Positions 8,567 through 16,663 of a DNA stretch of 49,606 nt are shown here, in pieces (position 1 is the stretch's first letter; each line of letters starts with the position of its first letter). The notes under the pieces are model-generated. The model ran no database searches. It had not been told where the DNA came from and saw only the letters and a program-made list of their open reading frames with translations. The position numbers were made by a program, and so were the translations under genes. Source of the stretch: Candidatus Aveggerthella stercoripullorum (GTDB lineage: Bacteria; Actinomycetota; Coriobacteriia; Coriobacteriales; Eggerthellaceae); contig DVGB01000057.1 in assembly GCA_018712955.1 (NCBI GenBank), positions 1-49,606 of the forward strand. Reading direction: 5' to 3'.

Positions 8567-9763
8567 TTACTCGGCTTCCGCGGCAGTGAGATTGCGCACG
8601 TCCGCCTCCACTATCGCAAGCTTTCCGTCCTTGATGCACAATGCCCTGCGCCCTTCCCGCAAGGCGATCAAGTCCTCCCCTGCTATCTCGCGCCGCCATC
8701 CGCGAAGCAGCTCGATGCCCTCGTCATAGCCGCGGGCGATGGAGACCAGGTCGTCCCGCGAAGCAAGCGTCTGGAAGGCGACGTTCGCCTCGCGCGCCCG
8801 CAAGCGCGCAAGCGCAGCGTACAGGTCGACCTCCACATCCACGTTGGATTCGTTTTTCCCCGCTTTCGAAAGGCGGGGCCAGGTCTCTTCGGGAGCGTCG
8901 AGTCCACGGGAAATACGCTTCACGATCTGCCGCGCGTCAGCACAGCCCAAGCCCGATTCCAGACCGCGCACCATATACAGTTCATCGATACTGCGCGCCC
9001 CGCGCTTGCACGCTTCGACGATCTGCTCGTCCGTGATAACCCATTTGCGCGGAATGTTGCGTCGCTGCGCAGTCTCCTCGCGCCACGCCGCGACTTCGCG
9101 CGCAGCCGAAAGCTGACGCGGGGTCAGCTGGGAGACGCGCTTGAGATGCTGGAACCGCTCGCGCGGGTCGACGGCAAACCGCGCCGGGTCGACAAGGTGC
9201 TCGAAATCGTCCGCAAGCCAGGAAAGACGCCCTTTCTCTTCGAGCTCGTCCTTCATCGCATGGTACATGCGCGGCAAGTACACGACGTCCTCCGCCGCAT
9301 AGCGTTGCTGGGATTCCGAAAGCGGACGGCGCGACCAGTCCGTGTACGAGTCGGCCTTCTTCAGGTGCACACCGCAGACGGACTGCACGAGCGCGCCGTA
9401 GCCAACCTGCTGCGTCTGGCCTAAAAGCGCTGCAGCAATCTGCGTGTCGAACACGGGGCGCGGAACGCAGCCAAGCTCGCGATAGAGGATTTCGATATCC
9501 TGAGTGCCCGCGTGGAAAAGCTTCACAACCTGCTCGTTTTCCAAAAGCGGCACCAGCGGGTGCAGGTCCTTCACCTGCAGCGGGTCCACAAGAACTACTT
9601 CGTCTTCGGTCGCCATCTGCAGCAAGCAAAGCTGCGCATAGTAGGTCCTATCGCGCAAAAACTCCGTGTCCACCGCAAGGACGGGCGAAGTCGACGCGCG
9701 CTCGACAAACGCCTCGAAACTCGACTGGTCTTCTATGATCACTTTCCTACAGTTGCCTTTCAT
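8567..9763 (-). CDS. rnd: Ribonuclease D
   Basis: 3'-5' exoribonuclease of the DEDDy family, used in tRNA 3'-end trimming and RNA turnover. The 398-residue protein has the three exonuclease motifs: VDTEFLRD (Asp32, Glu34), FHAGTQDIEIL (Asp89) and RYAAEDVVYL (Tyr155, Asp159). An HRDC nucleic-acid-binding domain follows at about 215-300 (QLTPRQLSAAREVAAWREE and DEQIVEACKRG), then a second helical region. The ATG at 9763 lacks a recognisable Shine-Dalgarno sequence, so the message may be leaderless or the start may differ. It runs divergently from the lipid kinase gene. Confidence 0.93.
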   Translation of the reverse strand: MKGNCRKVIIEDQSSFEAFVERASTSPVLAVDTEFLRDRTYYAQLCLLQMATEDEVVLVDPLQVKDLHPLVPLLENEQVVKLFHAGTQDIEILYRELGCVPRPVFDTQIAAALLGQTQQVGYGALVQSVCGVHLKKADSYTDWSRRPLSESQQRYAAEDVVYLPRMYHAMKDELEEKGRLSWLADDFEHLVDPARFAVDPRERFQHLKRVSQLTPRQLSAAREVAAWREETAQRRNIPRKWVITDEQIVEACKRGARSIDELYMVRGLESGLGCADARQIVKRISRGLDAPEETWPRLSKAGKNESNVDVEVDLYAALARLRAREANVAFQTLASRDDLVSIARGYDEGIELLRGWRREIAGEDLIALREGRRALCIKDGKLAIVEADVRNLTAAEAE

Positions 9764-9832
9764 CGCAGCACGTGAGCGCTGTTCGGTCGGTTGCGTAGTA
9801 TCCTTTAGTGTAATACGAACGAAAGGGCCGAA
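9764..9832. promoter_or_regulatory. Divergent promoter region of rnd and the lipid kinase gene
   Basis: Only 69 bases separate the two divergent genes, so both promoters must lie here. On the plus strand TTGCGT and TACGAA are 17 bases apart, ending just before the GTG start. On the minus strand GATACT lies close to the rnd start. Both are weak matches. Confidence 0.35.
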
Positions 9833-10774
9833 GTGAAACTCCTAGTGATAAACAACCTTTCATCCGGGTACGGCGAAGGCGCTGTCTACGATTTCATGCG
9901 CTCTTTCGTTCGAGACGGAGACGAGATATGCCTGCGCTCGACCGATGGAACGACCGATGTCGGCTCCCTGCTCGACGACGCAACGTCGTTCGACGCCGTG
10001 GTCGCATCCGGCGGGGACGGCACCGTAGCCGCTGTTTGCTACCATCTGCGCAATACCGGCATACCGGTCATGCCGTTTCCGGCCGGCACCGCGAACCTGC
10101 TCATCCTCAACCTTCACTCTCCCGTCGAAACCCATCCGCTTTCGCTCATGGCCCGCAGCGGCAAGCACCTCGATTTCGACATGGGAGAAATCAAGGTTGC
10201 AGACGGAAGCTACGGCTTCTCTATCATGGCAGGCGCCGGCTATGACGCAGACATTATGAAGCGTGCAAAGCCGTTCAAGCACGTGTGGGGCCCTATGGCG
10301 TACTTCTCCGCTGCGGTCACGAACTTCGTGCCTCAGCAGTCCCATTTCACCATCGACATCGACGGCGACAGGATCGAACGCGATGGCGTGTGCGTCCTTG
10401 CGGTGAACTTCTCTAAGATTCAGTTCGACATTTCCGTCACGCACGATAATCGCCCGCGCGACGGCAAGCTTGACCTTGTCGTGCTCAAAGCGCAAAACGC
10501 GCTCGAGCTCGTGCCTTCCATACTGGCAGCGATGTTGGACCGCGAAGGCGACTACCCAGACCGCGGCGACGCAATGGAGGTCTTTTCCGGACGGGAGATT
10601 ACCGTGCATGCGGACCCGCCGCTCGAAGTACAGTACGACGGAGAGACGACCGGCGCGATGACGCCGTTCACTGCGCGCATACTCGACCGTGCTACCCGCC
10701 TTGTCGTATCCGACGAAGCCTACGAGCTCTTCACGAAGCCGCTTCGCGAAGAGAACGCCCCAGAAAGCGAGTAG
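9833..10774 (+). CDS. Diacylglycerol/lipid kinase family protein (DagK/YegS/BmrU type)
   Basis: ATP-dependent kinase of the diacylglycerol kinase catalytic-domain family, phosphorylating a lipid such as diacylglycerol at the membrane. The 313-residue protein begins KLLVINNLSSGYGEG, has the nucleotide-binding motif VVASGGDGTVAAV near residue 60 and PFPAGTANLLILNL near residue 85. These correspond to the GGDGT and GT-N motifs of the family. The C-terminal half forms the expected beta-rich domain (SIMAGAGYDADI, RDGKLDLVVLKA). The GTG at 9833 follows AAGGG by five bases and has a very short leader. The exact lipid substrate is not decided by sequence. Confidence 0.88.
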   Translation: MKLLVINNLSSGYGEGAVYDFMRSFVRDGDEICLRSTDGTTDVGSLLDDATSFDAVVASGGDGTVAAVCYHLRNTGIPVMPFPAGTANLLILNLHSPVETHPLSLMARSGKHLDFDMGEIKVADGSYGFSIMAGAGYDADIMKRAKPFKHVWGPMAYFSAAVTNFVPQQSHFTIDIDGDRIERDGVCVLAVNFSKIQFDISVTHDNRPRDGKLDLVVLKAQNALELVPSILAAMLDREGDYPDRGDAMEVFSGREITVHADPPLEVQYDGETTGAMTPFTARILDRATRLVVSDEAYELFTKPLREENAPESE

Positions 10775-10818
10775 GCAGCCTGAAGCAGGCAGCCTACTCT
10801 GCACTCACGTCCTTTTTT
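10770..10818 (+). terminator. Terminator hairpin after the lipid kinase gene
   Basis: AGTAGGCAGCCTG (10770-10782) and CAGGCAGCCTACT (10786-10798) form a 13-bp stem with one mismatch, and TTTTTT follows at 10813-10818. The minus-strand ccm operon ends at 10830, so it may serve both directions. Confidence 0.65.
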
Positions 10819-10829
10819 GAGAAGCGAGC

Positions 10830-11012
10830 TTACTTCAAAAGCTCCTCGACACGCTCTTCCAACGCGTCCATCTTCTTTTCCGCGCTCTTCAGCTTCGAGA
10901 CCGTGAAAAAGACGTAGACGAACAGAACGATAAACACAAGCACGTACGCGCCCAGCACGTACGGTGCGGACGGGATGATCGTCGAATAGATCTCAGCCAA
11001 AACAGGATTCAT
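10830..11012 (-). CDS. ccmD: Small membrane protein, CcmD-like
   Basis: A 60-residue protein with one membrane helix at about residues 16-38 followed by a charged amphipathic helix (LKSAEKKMDALEERVEEL) that could form a coiled coil. Sequence identity to CcmD is too low to see by eye. Size, topology and position directly after ccmC make it the likely CcmD, the small protein that helps release heme-loaded CcmE from the CcmABC complex. The ATG at 11012 uses GGAGGA, which overlaps the ccmC stop codon, so translation is coupled. It is the last gene of the ccm operon. Confidence 0.7.
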   Translation of the reverse strand: MNPVLAEIYSTIIPSAPYVLGAYVLVFIVLFVYVFFTVSKLKSAEKKMDALEERVEELLK

Positions 11013-11015
11013 GGG

Positions 11016-11780
11016 CTAGTCCTCCAAAGCCTCTTGCACGGCATTAACACGTTCTTCGATAAGCTGCGCACGCAGGCGCAGACGATAAAGCCCGACGGCA
11101 ATCAAGCCAAACCCGACCACCGAGAGCAGAAGGGGCACGACCATGTCCATCGACATGCCGGAGTCCGAACGGAATACGACCGGATGGATGCTCGAAGGAA
11201 TCAGGCGCGTAACCATGAAACAGATGGGAACGTCCACCAGAATGAGGATTCCCAATACCGAAGAATACGCGGCACGGCGCTCAGGGTCGGCAATCGCATT
11301 GCGCAGGATGAAATACCCGAACACCAGCAGCATAAGAATGAAGTAGGTGGTCAGACGAGGCTCCCACGTCCACCAAACTCCCCATTCGAAACGGGTCCAC
11401 AAAAGCCCGGTAACCATCGTGCAGAGCACGAACACGAGCCCGACTTCCATAGCAAGCTTGCTGCGCAGGTCGTAGCGCGCATCTTTGGTCATAAGGAAGC
11501 GCACGGCAAAAAATGCTGCGAACGCAATGCCGATAAAGCTGACGAGCGCGACCGGCATATGCCAGTAGAAAATCTTCTGGGACAGAAGCAGCATGTTGGA
11601 AACCGCCACTCCGTTGATAACTTCCACGCCATCAACCGACGCACCGTTCACCAGCGGGGTCACGGTAAACGCGTACACAAGACCGACCGCCGCAAGCACC
11701 GCCCCCACGAGCAGTCCGATGGGGGCAAACCGGTCAAGCGGCCCACCTACGCGCATATTCCTGTCTTTTCGATCAGGCAT
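11016..11780 (-). CDS. ccmC: Heme-handling membrane protein CcmC
   Basis: Integral membrane component of cytochrome c maturation System I that loads heme onto CcmE outside the membrane. The 254-residue protein has six hydrophobic helices and the family's tryptophan-rich motif WGVWWTWEPRLT at residues 133-144. The two external heme-ligand histidines are probably His74 (KIFYWHMP) and His199 (IPSSIHPV). The ATG at 11780 follows GGAGG by four bases; a TTG six codons upstream overlaps that site and is rejected. The gene lies 27 bases after ccmB and just before the small CcmD-like gene. Confidence 0.94.
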   Translation of the reverse strand: MPDRKDRNMRVGGPLDRFAPIGLLVGAVLAAVGLVYAFTVTPLVNGASVDGVEVINGVAVSNMLLLSQKIFYWHMPVALVSFIGIAFAAFFAVRFLMTKDARYDLRSKLAMEVGLVFVLCTMVTGLLWTRFEWGVWWTWEPRLTTYFILMLLVFGYFILRNAIADPERRAAYSSVLGILILVDVPICFMVTRLIPSSIHPVVFRSDSGMSMDMVVPLLLSVVGFGLIAVGLYRLRLRAQLIEERVNAVQEALED

Positions 11781-11807
11781 GGTACCTCCTTTCCTCAACT
11801 GCTCGGA

Positions 11808-12584
11808 TTAAGCGCTCACGACGAAATCGTACAGCACCCACGAGACGAGTATCATCACGACATCGTAACCGCCCGCCAGCGCCATGGACATCGTGAACGT
11901 GTCCATAAAGCCTTCCGCTCCGATAAGAACGGCAGTGGCGGCCGAAACACACGACCACAGAAGCGGGAACGAAAGCGGGATGAACAGAACCGCCAGCATG
12001 ACGTCACGGCCGCGCGTGTTGACCGTGATCGTCGACAGCAACGTACCGACGCCCGCAATGCCGACGGTGCCCACGGCAAGCACCGCGAGCAACAGTGGCC
12101 ACGAAGGGGCAGCACCGACCGTGCCCAGGAAGAAAAAGAAGAACAGCGGCACCACGATCACTTCGACGATAAGCAGAAAGACCAGGTTTGCCGTCGCTTT
12201 CGAAAGAAACAGCACCGATCGGTCCATAGGCACCAGCATAAGGCCGTCCAGGCATCCGTCAGCCGTCTCATGGCTAAAACTGCGGTTCAACCCAAGAAGC
12301 GACGTGAACAAGACCACCGCCCACAGCAGACCGCCTGCCATTTGCTGGATGTCCAGCGAGGTTCCTGCCTGCGCAAGCGCCGCACCGTACACCACCAGTA
12401 CCAACAAAGCGTACAGGCCCATGGACGTGAGCATGTCGCGCGTGTGCATCTCATGCAGCAGGTCTTTTTTCACGAGCGCGCGGTAATGCGCCCATGTCGA
12501 AGGACGCCGTACCGACACCGGCGCGCCCGTGCGGACTTCAGCCTCCTGCAGCGTGGCCTCGGGCTGTTCGGCAACGCCTTTCAT
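11808..12584 (-). CDS. ccmB: Heme ABC transporter permease CcmB
   Basis: Membrane permease partner of the ATPase CcmA; the CcmAB complex releases holo-CcmE from CcmC using ATP. The 258-residue protein has a 35-residue cytosolic N-terminal extension, then six hydrophobic helices. Recognisable parts are LVKKDLLHEMHTRDML, LNRSFSHETADGCLDGLMLVP and the TRGRDVMLAVLFIPLSFPLL segment typical of CcmB. Its ATG shares one base with the ccmA stop codon (TGATG), so translation of the two is coupled. Confidence 0.93.
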   Translation of the reverse strand: MKGVAEQPEATLQEAEVRTGAPVSVRRPSTWAHYRALVKKDLLHEMHTRDMLTSMGLYALLVLVVYGAALAQAGTSLDIQQMAGGLLWAVVLFTSLLGLNRSFSHETADGCLDGLMLVPMDRSVLFLSKATANLVFLLIVEVIVVPLFFFFFLGTVGAAPSWPLLLAVLAVGTVGIAGVGTLLSTITVNTRGRDVMLAVLFIPLSFPLLWSCVSAATAVLIGAEGFMDTFTMSMALAGGYDVVMILVSWVLYDFVVSA

Positions 12585-13294
12585 CAGGCCACCCCCATTC
12601 CGACGGTGTCGTGGTACAAGCGCGAGAACTCCTCGAAATCCACGTTCTCGCGCGCTTCGAACAGCACGGTGCGCCCCTTCGCCAGCACCAGGACGTGCGA
12701 GGCGGCATCAAAGCCTTTCTGCAGGTCATGGCTGACCATGACGAACGTCCTTCCTTCGCGCATCCGCCCGATCAGATCGTCGAAGATCTCGACCGCATGT
12801 GGATCGAGGCCGGCGTACGGCTCGTCGAGGAATACGACCGAAGGATCGTGCAAGAACGCACGGGCGATGGAAAGGCGCTGCGTCATACCGCGCGAGAACG
12901 TGCGCACGAGATCGTAGCGACGATGATCCAGCTCGACTGCTTTCAAAAGCGTTCGAACGCGCGCTTCGGCATCTTGGATGCCGTACATACGCGCCACGAA
13001 CATGAGGTTTTCGTACGCGGTCAGATCGCCGTAGAGCATGCTCTGGTGCGAAATGAGCCCGATGCGCTCCCGAACTTGGTCAGGGTGCTCTTTCGCATCG
13101 ATGCCCGCCACCTTCACGCTGCCTTCCGTCGGGCGAGCAAGGGTCGACAGCACGCGCAGAAGCGTCGACTTCCCTGCCCCGTTCGGCCCGAAAATGGACA
13201 GGAACGCGCCTTCGGGCAGAGAAAACGACACGCGGTCAAGCGCTTTGCGCCGACCGAACGTCTTCGAAATGCGCTTTGCAACGATGGCGTCCAC
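12584..13294 (-). CDS. ccmA: Heme ABC transporter ATP-binding protein CcmA
   Basis: ATPase subunit of the CcmAB complex. The 236-residue protein has all nucleotide-binding motifs: Walker A FGPNGAGKST, signature FSRGMTQRLSIARA, Walker B SVVFLDEPYAGLD and the switch region VSHD. The GTG at 13294 is chosen because AAAGGAG lies eight bases upstream and because the next in-frame starts lie inside ccmF in another frame without such a site. Only four bases separate it from the ccmF stop codon. Between the motifs, HQSMLYGDLTAYENLMFVA is typical of heme exporter ATPases. Confidence 0.95.
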   Translation of the reverse strand: MDAIVAKRISKTFGRRKALDRVSFSLPEGAFLSIFGPNGAGKSTLLRVLSTLARPTEGSVKVAGIDAKEHPDQVRERIGLISHQSMLYGDLTAYENLMFVARMYGIQDAEARVRTLLKAVELDHRRYDLVRTFSRGMTQRLSIARAFLHDPSVVFLDEPYAGLDPHAVEIFDDLIGRMREGRTFVMVSHDLQKGFDAASHVLVLAKGRTVLFEARENVDFEEFSRLYHDTVGMGVA

Positions 13295-13298
13295 GCAA

Positions 13299-15653
13299 TC
13301 AGCTCCTTTCGCCATCGCTGGAAGCTGTCGAATCGCCTGCAGTATCGAGCGCGCTTGGAGCATCCTGTTCCGCATCTGCGGAAACCCGCGCACTGGACAA
13401 AACTTCCGTCTTATTGTCAGCGTCCAGCGAGGACGCGATGCCCGAAACGGTTTCTTGTCCCGGTTCGCCCTCGGAGAGCGCGGTCGCTTGCGCACCGCCC
13501 GCATCGTTTACCTTGCCCGCACCTTCACGACGGCCTGCGAAGGCAAGCGCGGTTCCTGCCATCAGGATAAAGAACCCAGCCCACACGAAGCTGATGAGCG
13601 GGTTGATGCGGACATCGAGCGCAAACGCGCCGTCCTCGCTGACGCCACGGTATGCAACGAACAGGTCGTGCAAAGGCGTGCTCACGACGCTGGCATTAAG
13701 CTTCGACTGCTGCGTCTGCGCATCAAGCTGCACGGAGGGGCTCAAATGACCGACATAGACGCCCTCCGAAGACCCGGAAATATCGTAGACGTCGAATTCC
13801 ACCTGGTAGAGGATGTCGGTACCCGCATTGACCTCTTCGACCGTATTGCCCGTGTAGCGCAGTTCGTAATTCTGGATCTGGAAATTGCCTTCGGTCGTGT
13901 CCGTCTCTTCGTCATAGCCAAGATAGCCGGTGACCTCGGTCACGTACATGGAAGAGCCGATAAGACCGACCAAGATGACGGCCATGCCCAAATGGGCAAG
14001 GTAGCCACCGAACGTCGCAGAGCGTCGCCACGCAGTCGAGAAGAACGCAGCAACCGGATTTGCACCGGATGCCTCTGCGCGCCGCGAGACAGACCGGCCG
14101 ATAAGGAACAGCGTGTTGAAGAACAGCAAGCACGCAACGAGCATGCCAACGACCGCCAGGCCGTTGTAGTACCAGACCGGGCCTTCGGAGAGCAGTTCGT
14201 CCGCTTCCACGCCGCCTGCCTGGATGACCGCGTCGTACGCCGGGTACAAAGTTGTCACGAAGTATGCCATAAGCACCACGAACAGAACGAGCGAGCAGAC
14301 GGCCGGGATTTTCGCGCGCTTTACGAACGCGGCGCGGTCCGTACTGCCCCAGGAAAGAAGCGGGCAGACCGCAAGTATCAGGCAGTAGAACACGCCGATC
14401 GGCCGGGCAATGGCGTTGTAGGTCCCCGTCGACACAACGCTGCCGCCGAAAGGCAAGAACGAAGGCAGCGCGCTCGCCACGGTCAAGTACGTGAGCAAAA
14501 GCGTGAAGACGACCATGATGACGTTATTAAAGTAGTAGGCAGCGTTTTTAGACGCCATGGCTTCGATGTCGTCGTTCGCGGCGAAGCTCTTCCAGCGAAT
14601 GCCCAGGCCGACCAGCCCTGCCACCACCGACACAATGATAAGGCCGCCGAACAGCTCAAGCGAAATAGGGTCGCCCGAGAACGCGTGGACCGAATCGACG
14701 ATGCCGGAACGCGTGATGAAGGTACCGACGACCACGAAGGAGAAGGACAGGCATGCGCACATGATGCTCCAGCGCTTGAAACCGCCACGCTGGCGATAGA
14801 CCGTAAAGCTGTGCATGAGCGCGAGCGCCATCATCCACGAAAGCAGGCTTGCGTTCTCGACCGGGTCCCAGCCCCAATAGCCGCCCCAACCGAGCACGAC
14901 GTACGCCCATACGGCGCCCAGGCCGATGCCGATTCCCAAGAATAGCCAGCTGAACATGGCATAACGCTGGCTCCGCCGGACCCAGGAATCAGATGGGTCG
15001 TTCACGATAAGGGCTGCGATAGCATAGGCAAACGGAATCGTCAGACCTGCATAGCCCACGAAAAGCGTCGGCGGATGAATGGCCATAGCCCAGTGCTCGA
15101 GCAGAGAGTTCATACCCCACAGCGTCGCCGCACCGCGCAGGTTCCCTTCGGCATCGAAGTATTGCGCTTCCGTTGCCGTAAACGGCATGTTGCTTTCGGA
15201 GAACAACGACACGGACACGAACGCAAGCAGCACCAGGTCGCTCACGAACAGCGCCATCGCATCCAAGCGCTCGTGCGTGCGCAGAACGCGCGAAGCGACC
15301 ACGGCATTGAACACGGAAATGAGCCAGCCCCAGAACAGCAGGGAGCCTTCACGGCCCGCCCACAGGCCAGAAAGGCGGTACAGGATGCCAGAGACGCCTT
15401 CTGCGTGGCTTTGGTTCTCCAGCACATAGCGCAGGGTGACGTCTTCGGTCATAAACGCGAACACCAGAATGCCGCAGCAGAACGTCAGCGCGATAGCGGC
15501 AAGGATTGACGCGACCGCACCCGCCCACGACACCGTCTCAGCGGCCGTTTCGCGGCCGCGCTTTGCCAGGATATGTCCCGCAAGCAGCATCACCGCCGAA
15601 ATTGCGGCAGCAACGAGCGCGACGACCAGACCAAAGAGGCCGAGCATCGACAT
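13299..15653 (-). CDS. ccmF: Cytochrome c heme lyase subunit CcmF
   Basis: Large polytopic membrane protein that attaches heme from CcmE to apocytochrome c. The 784-residue protein has about 15 hydrophobic helices, the external WWD motif WGGYWGWDPVENASLLSW near residue 260, and conserved histidine regions such as LLEHWAMAIHPPTLF. A large external loop near residues 570-690 precedes the last helix. After that helix a tail of about 85 residues is rich in Ala, Ser, Asp and Glu, unlike typical CcmF. The ATG at 15653 follows GGAGG, which overlaps the end of ccmE. Confidence 0.95.
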   Translation of the reverse strand: MSMLGLFGLVVALVAAAISAVMLLAGHILAKRGRETAAETVSWAGAVASILAAIALTFCCGILVFAFMTEDVTLRYVLENQSHAEGVSGILYRLSGLWAGREGSLLFWGWLISVFNAVVASRVLRTHERLDAMALFVSDLVLLAFVSVSLFSESNMPFTATEAQYFDAEGNLRGAATLWGMNSLLEHWAMAIHPPTLFVGYAGLTIPFAYAIAALIVNDPSDSWVRRSQRYAMFSWLFLGIGIGLGAVWAYVVLGWGGYWGWDPVENASLLSWMMALALMHSFTVYRQRGGFKRWSIMCACLSFSFVVVGTFITRSGIVDSVHAFSGDPISLELFGGLIIVSVVAGLVGLGIRWKSFAANDDIEAMASKNAAYYFNNVIMVVFTLLLTYLTVASALPSFLPFGGSVVSTGTYNAIARPIGVFYCLILAVCPLLSWGSTDRAAFVKRAKIPAVCSLVLFVVLMAYFVTTLYPAYDAVIQAGGVEADELLSEGPVWYYNGLAVVGMLVACLLFFNTLFLIGRSVSRRAEASGANPVAAFFSTAWRRSATFGGYLAHLGMAVILVGLIGSSMYVTEVTGYLGYDEETDTTEGNFQIQNYELRYTGNTVEEVNAGTDILYQVEFDVYDISGSSEGVYVGHLSPSVQLDAQTQQSKLNASVVSTPLHDLFVAYRGVSEDGAFALDVRINPLISFVWAGFFILMAGTALAFAGRREGAGKVNDAGGAQATALSEGEPGQETVSGIASSLDADNKTEVLSSARVSADAEQDAPSALDTAGDSTASSDGERS

Positions 15654-15654
15654 G

Positions 15655-16335
15655 CTAGTTACCTCCCTCGAGCGCTACGTCCGTGGCATGGAAGCGACCG
15701 TCGGACGAAAGCGAGCCCTGGACGACCACCGTCGTTCCCGCCTGGACGTCCTCGGGCAGCGCATCGTCGTAGGACACGGAAACCTCTTGCGAGGAATCCG
15801 CCGCATCGACGCACACAAAGCGCTCGTCAGACCCTGCTGCCGTGAGCGTTCCGTCCTTCACCACGCCCGTGATCTTCACCGTTTTGTCCACGATATCGTC
15901 GCCATACCCGAGCAGCTGGGCAATGCCAAGCGCGTCGGTGGCGCTCTCGTACTTCGACGGGCACTTCGTCACCAGTTCGCTCGCAGTCAGCAGCACGCCG
16001 CCGTCATCTGACAGTCGACCCGTGCAGATAGCGGTCACGCCATTGCCGAACGTGGAAGATGCAGCGCCTTCGTAGCGCACGTTGAGCGTTTGCGACGGGT
16101 CGCCCTCCGGGTCGTAGATAGAGAACGTGAGCACACCGCCTTCCGTCGAGTACGAATTGTCGACGACGTTGCCGGTAACCTGGACGCGCTGCCCCATACC
16201 TGTTCCTCCGGCAGCGTCCGCAACGGTCAGCGAACGCGCCGAGCCGCCGCTTCCCACGACGGCCAGAACAATGGCCATGACGACCACGATGATGCCGGTC
16301 ACCACGACCAGGCGACGTTTCATCTGCGTGTTCAA
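15655..16335 (-). CDS. ccmE: Heme chaperone CcmE, CxxxY variant with an apparent second OB domain
   Basis: Membrane-anchored chaperone that binds heme covalently and passes it to CcmF. The 226-residue protein has one membrane anchor at residues 9-28, then an OB-fold domain at about 45-122. Where classical CcmE has HxxxY, this protein has CPSKY (Cys125, Tyr129), the variant known from archaea and Desulfovibrio-type System I. The family usually ends soon after this site, but here a further stretch at about 148-224 (KTVKITGVVKDG to VVVQGSLSSDGRFHATDVAL) repeats the OB pattern and lacks a heme motif. It is the first gene of the ccm operon. The ATG at 16335 follows a GAGAGGAG site. Confidence 0.9.
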   Translation of the reverse strand: MNTQMKRRLVVVTGIIVVVMAIVLAVVGSGGSARSLTVADAAGGTGMGQRVQVTGNVVDNSYSTEGGVLTFSIYDPEGDPSQTLNVRYEGAASSTFGNGVTAICTGRLSDDGGVLLTASELVTKCPSKYESATDALGIAQLLGYGDDIVDKTVKITGVVKDGTLTAAGSDERFVCVDAADSSQEVSVSYDDALPEDVQAGTTVVVQGSLSSDGRFHATDVALEGGN

Positions 16336-16403
16336 ACCTCGCTCCTCTCCTAGCCTGCCCCACAGGCTCCCAACGCGCGCAGACGACGCGCGCTAAACAA
16401 GGC

Positions 16404-16431
16404 ATAGTACAACAGGTAGCACTCTAGTAAA
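16404..16431 (-). promoter_or_regulatory. Candidate promoter of the ccm operon
   Basis: TTTACT and TACTAT are 16 bases apart on the minus strand, about 70 bases upstream of ccmE. Each matches four of six consensus bases. Confidence 0.4.
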
Positions 16432-16451
16432 GTACCAGAATCCGTCCATCA

Positions 16452-16461
16452 CCCCTAGGGG
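16452..16461. promoter_or_regulatory. CCCCTAGGGG palindrome upstream of the ccm promoter
   Basis: A perfect 10-base palindrome lies 20 bases upstream of the candidate -35 element. Its G/C core with A/T-rich right flank resembles CsoR/RcnR-type operators such as the one at 25082, but the left flank does not match. Its role is unknown. The rest of the 16336-16663 gap holds only this site, the candidate promoter and the terC terminator. Confidence 0.25.
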
Positions 16462-16620
16462 GTTAATTTAGGAGAAATGCAGGCAAAACCCTTATCACCC
16501 GTTCGGGCAAACGCCTTCAAGCTGAAATATCGTTCAGGTACGGCCGCATACCTTGCTCGCGCGCAACGGCCTTCAAGAGATGGCCGATTCGGTCACGGCC
16601 TTGAGCGCCTGCACAATGAA

Positions 16621-16648
16621 CGCCCCTCCCGTTTGGACGGGAGGGGCG
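16621..16648 (-). terminator. Terminator after the terC gene
   Basis: CGCCCCTCCCGT and its perfect complement form a 12-bp stem with a four-base loop 16 bases after the stop codon. The following minus-strand bases are only mildly T-rich. Confidence 0.7.
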
Positions 16649-16663
16649 CTCGTCAGCCTGCCG

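Noticed and set aside
12584-13315. Longer CcmA starting at the ATG at 13315
   Set aside because: This start lies within ccmF and has no ribosome site, while the GTG at 13294 has AAAGGAG at good spacing.
11034-14945. Two long plus-strand frames over the ccm genes
   Set aside because: Antisense to ccmC, ccmB, ccmA and ccmF, with strongly charged, repetitive composition typical of shadow frames.
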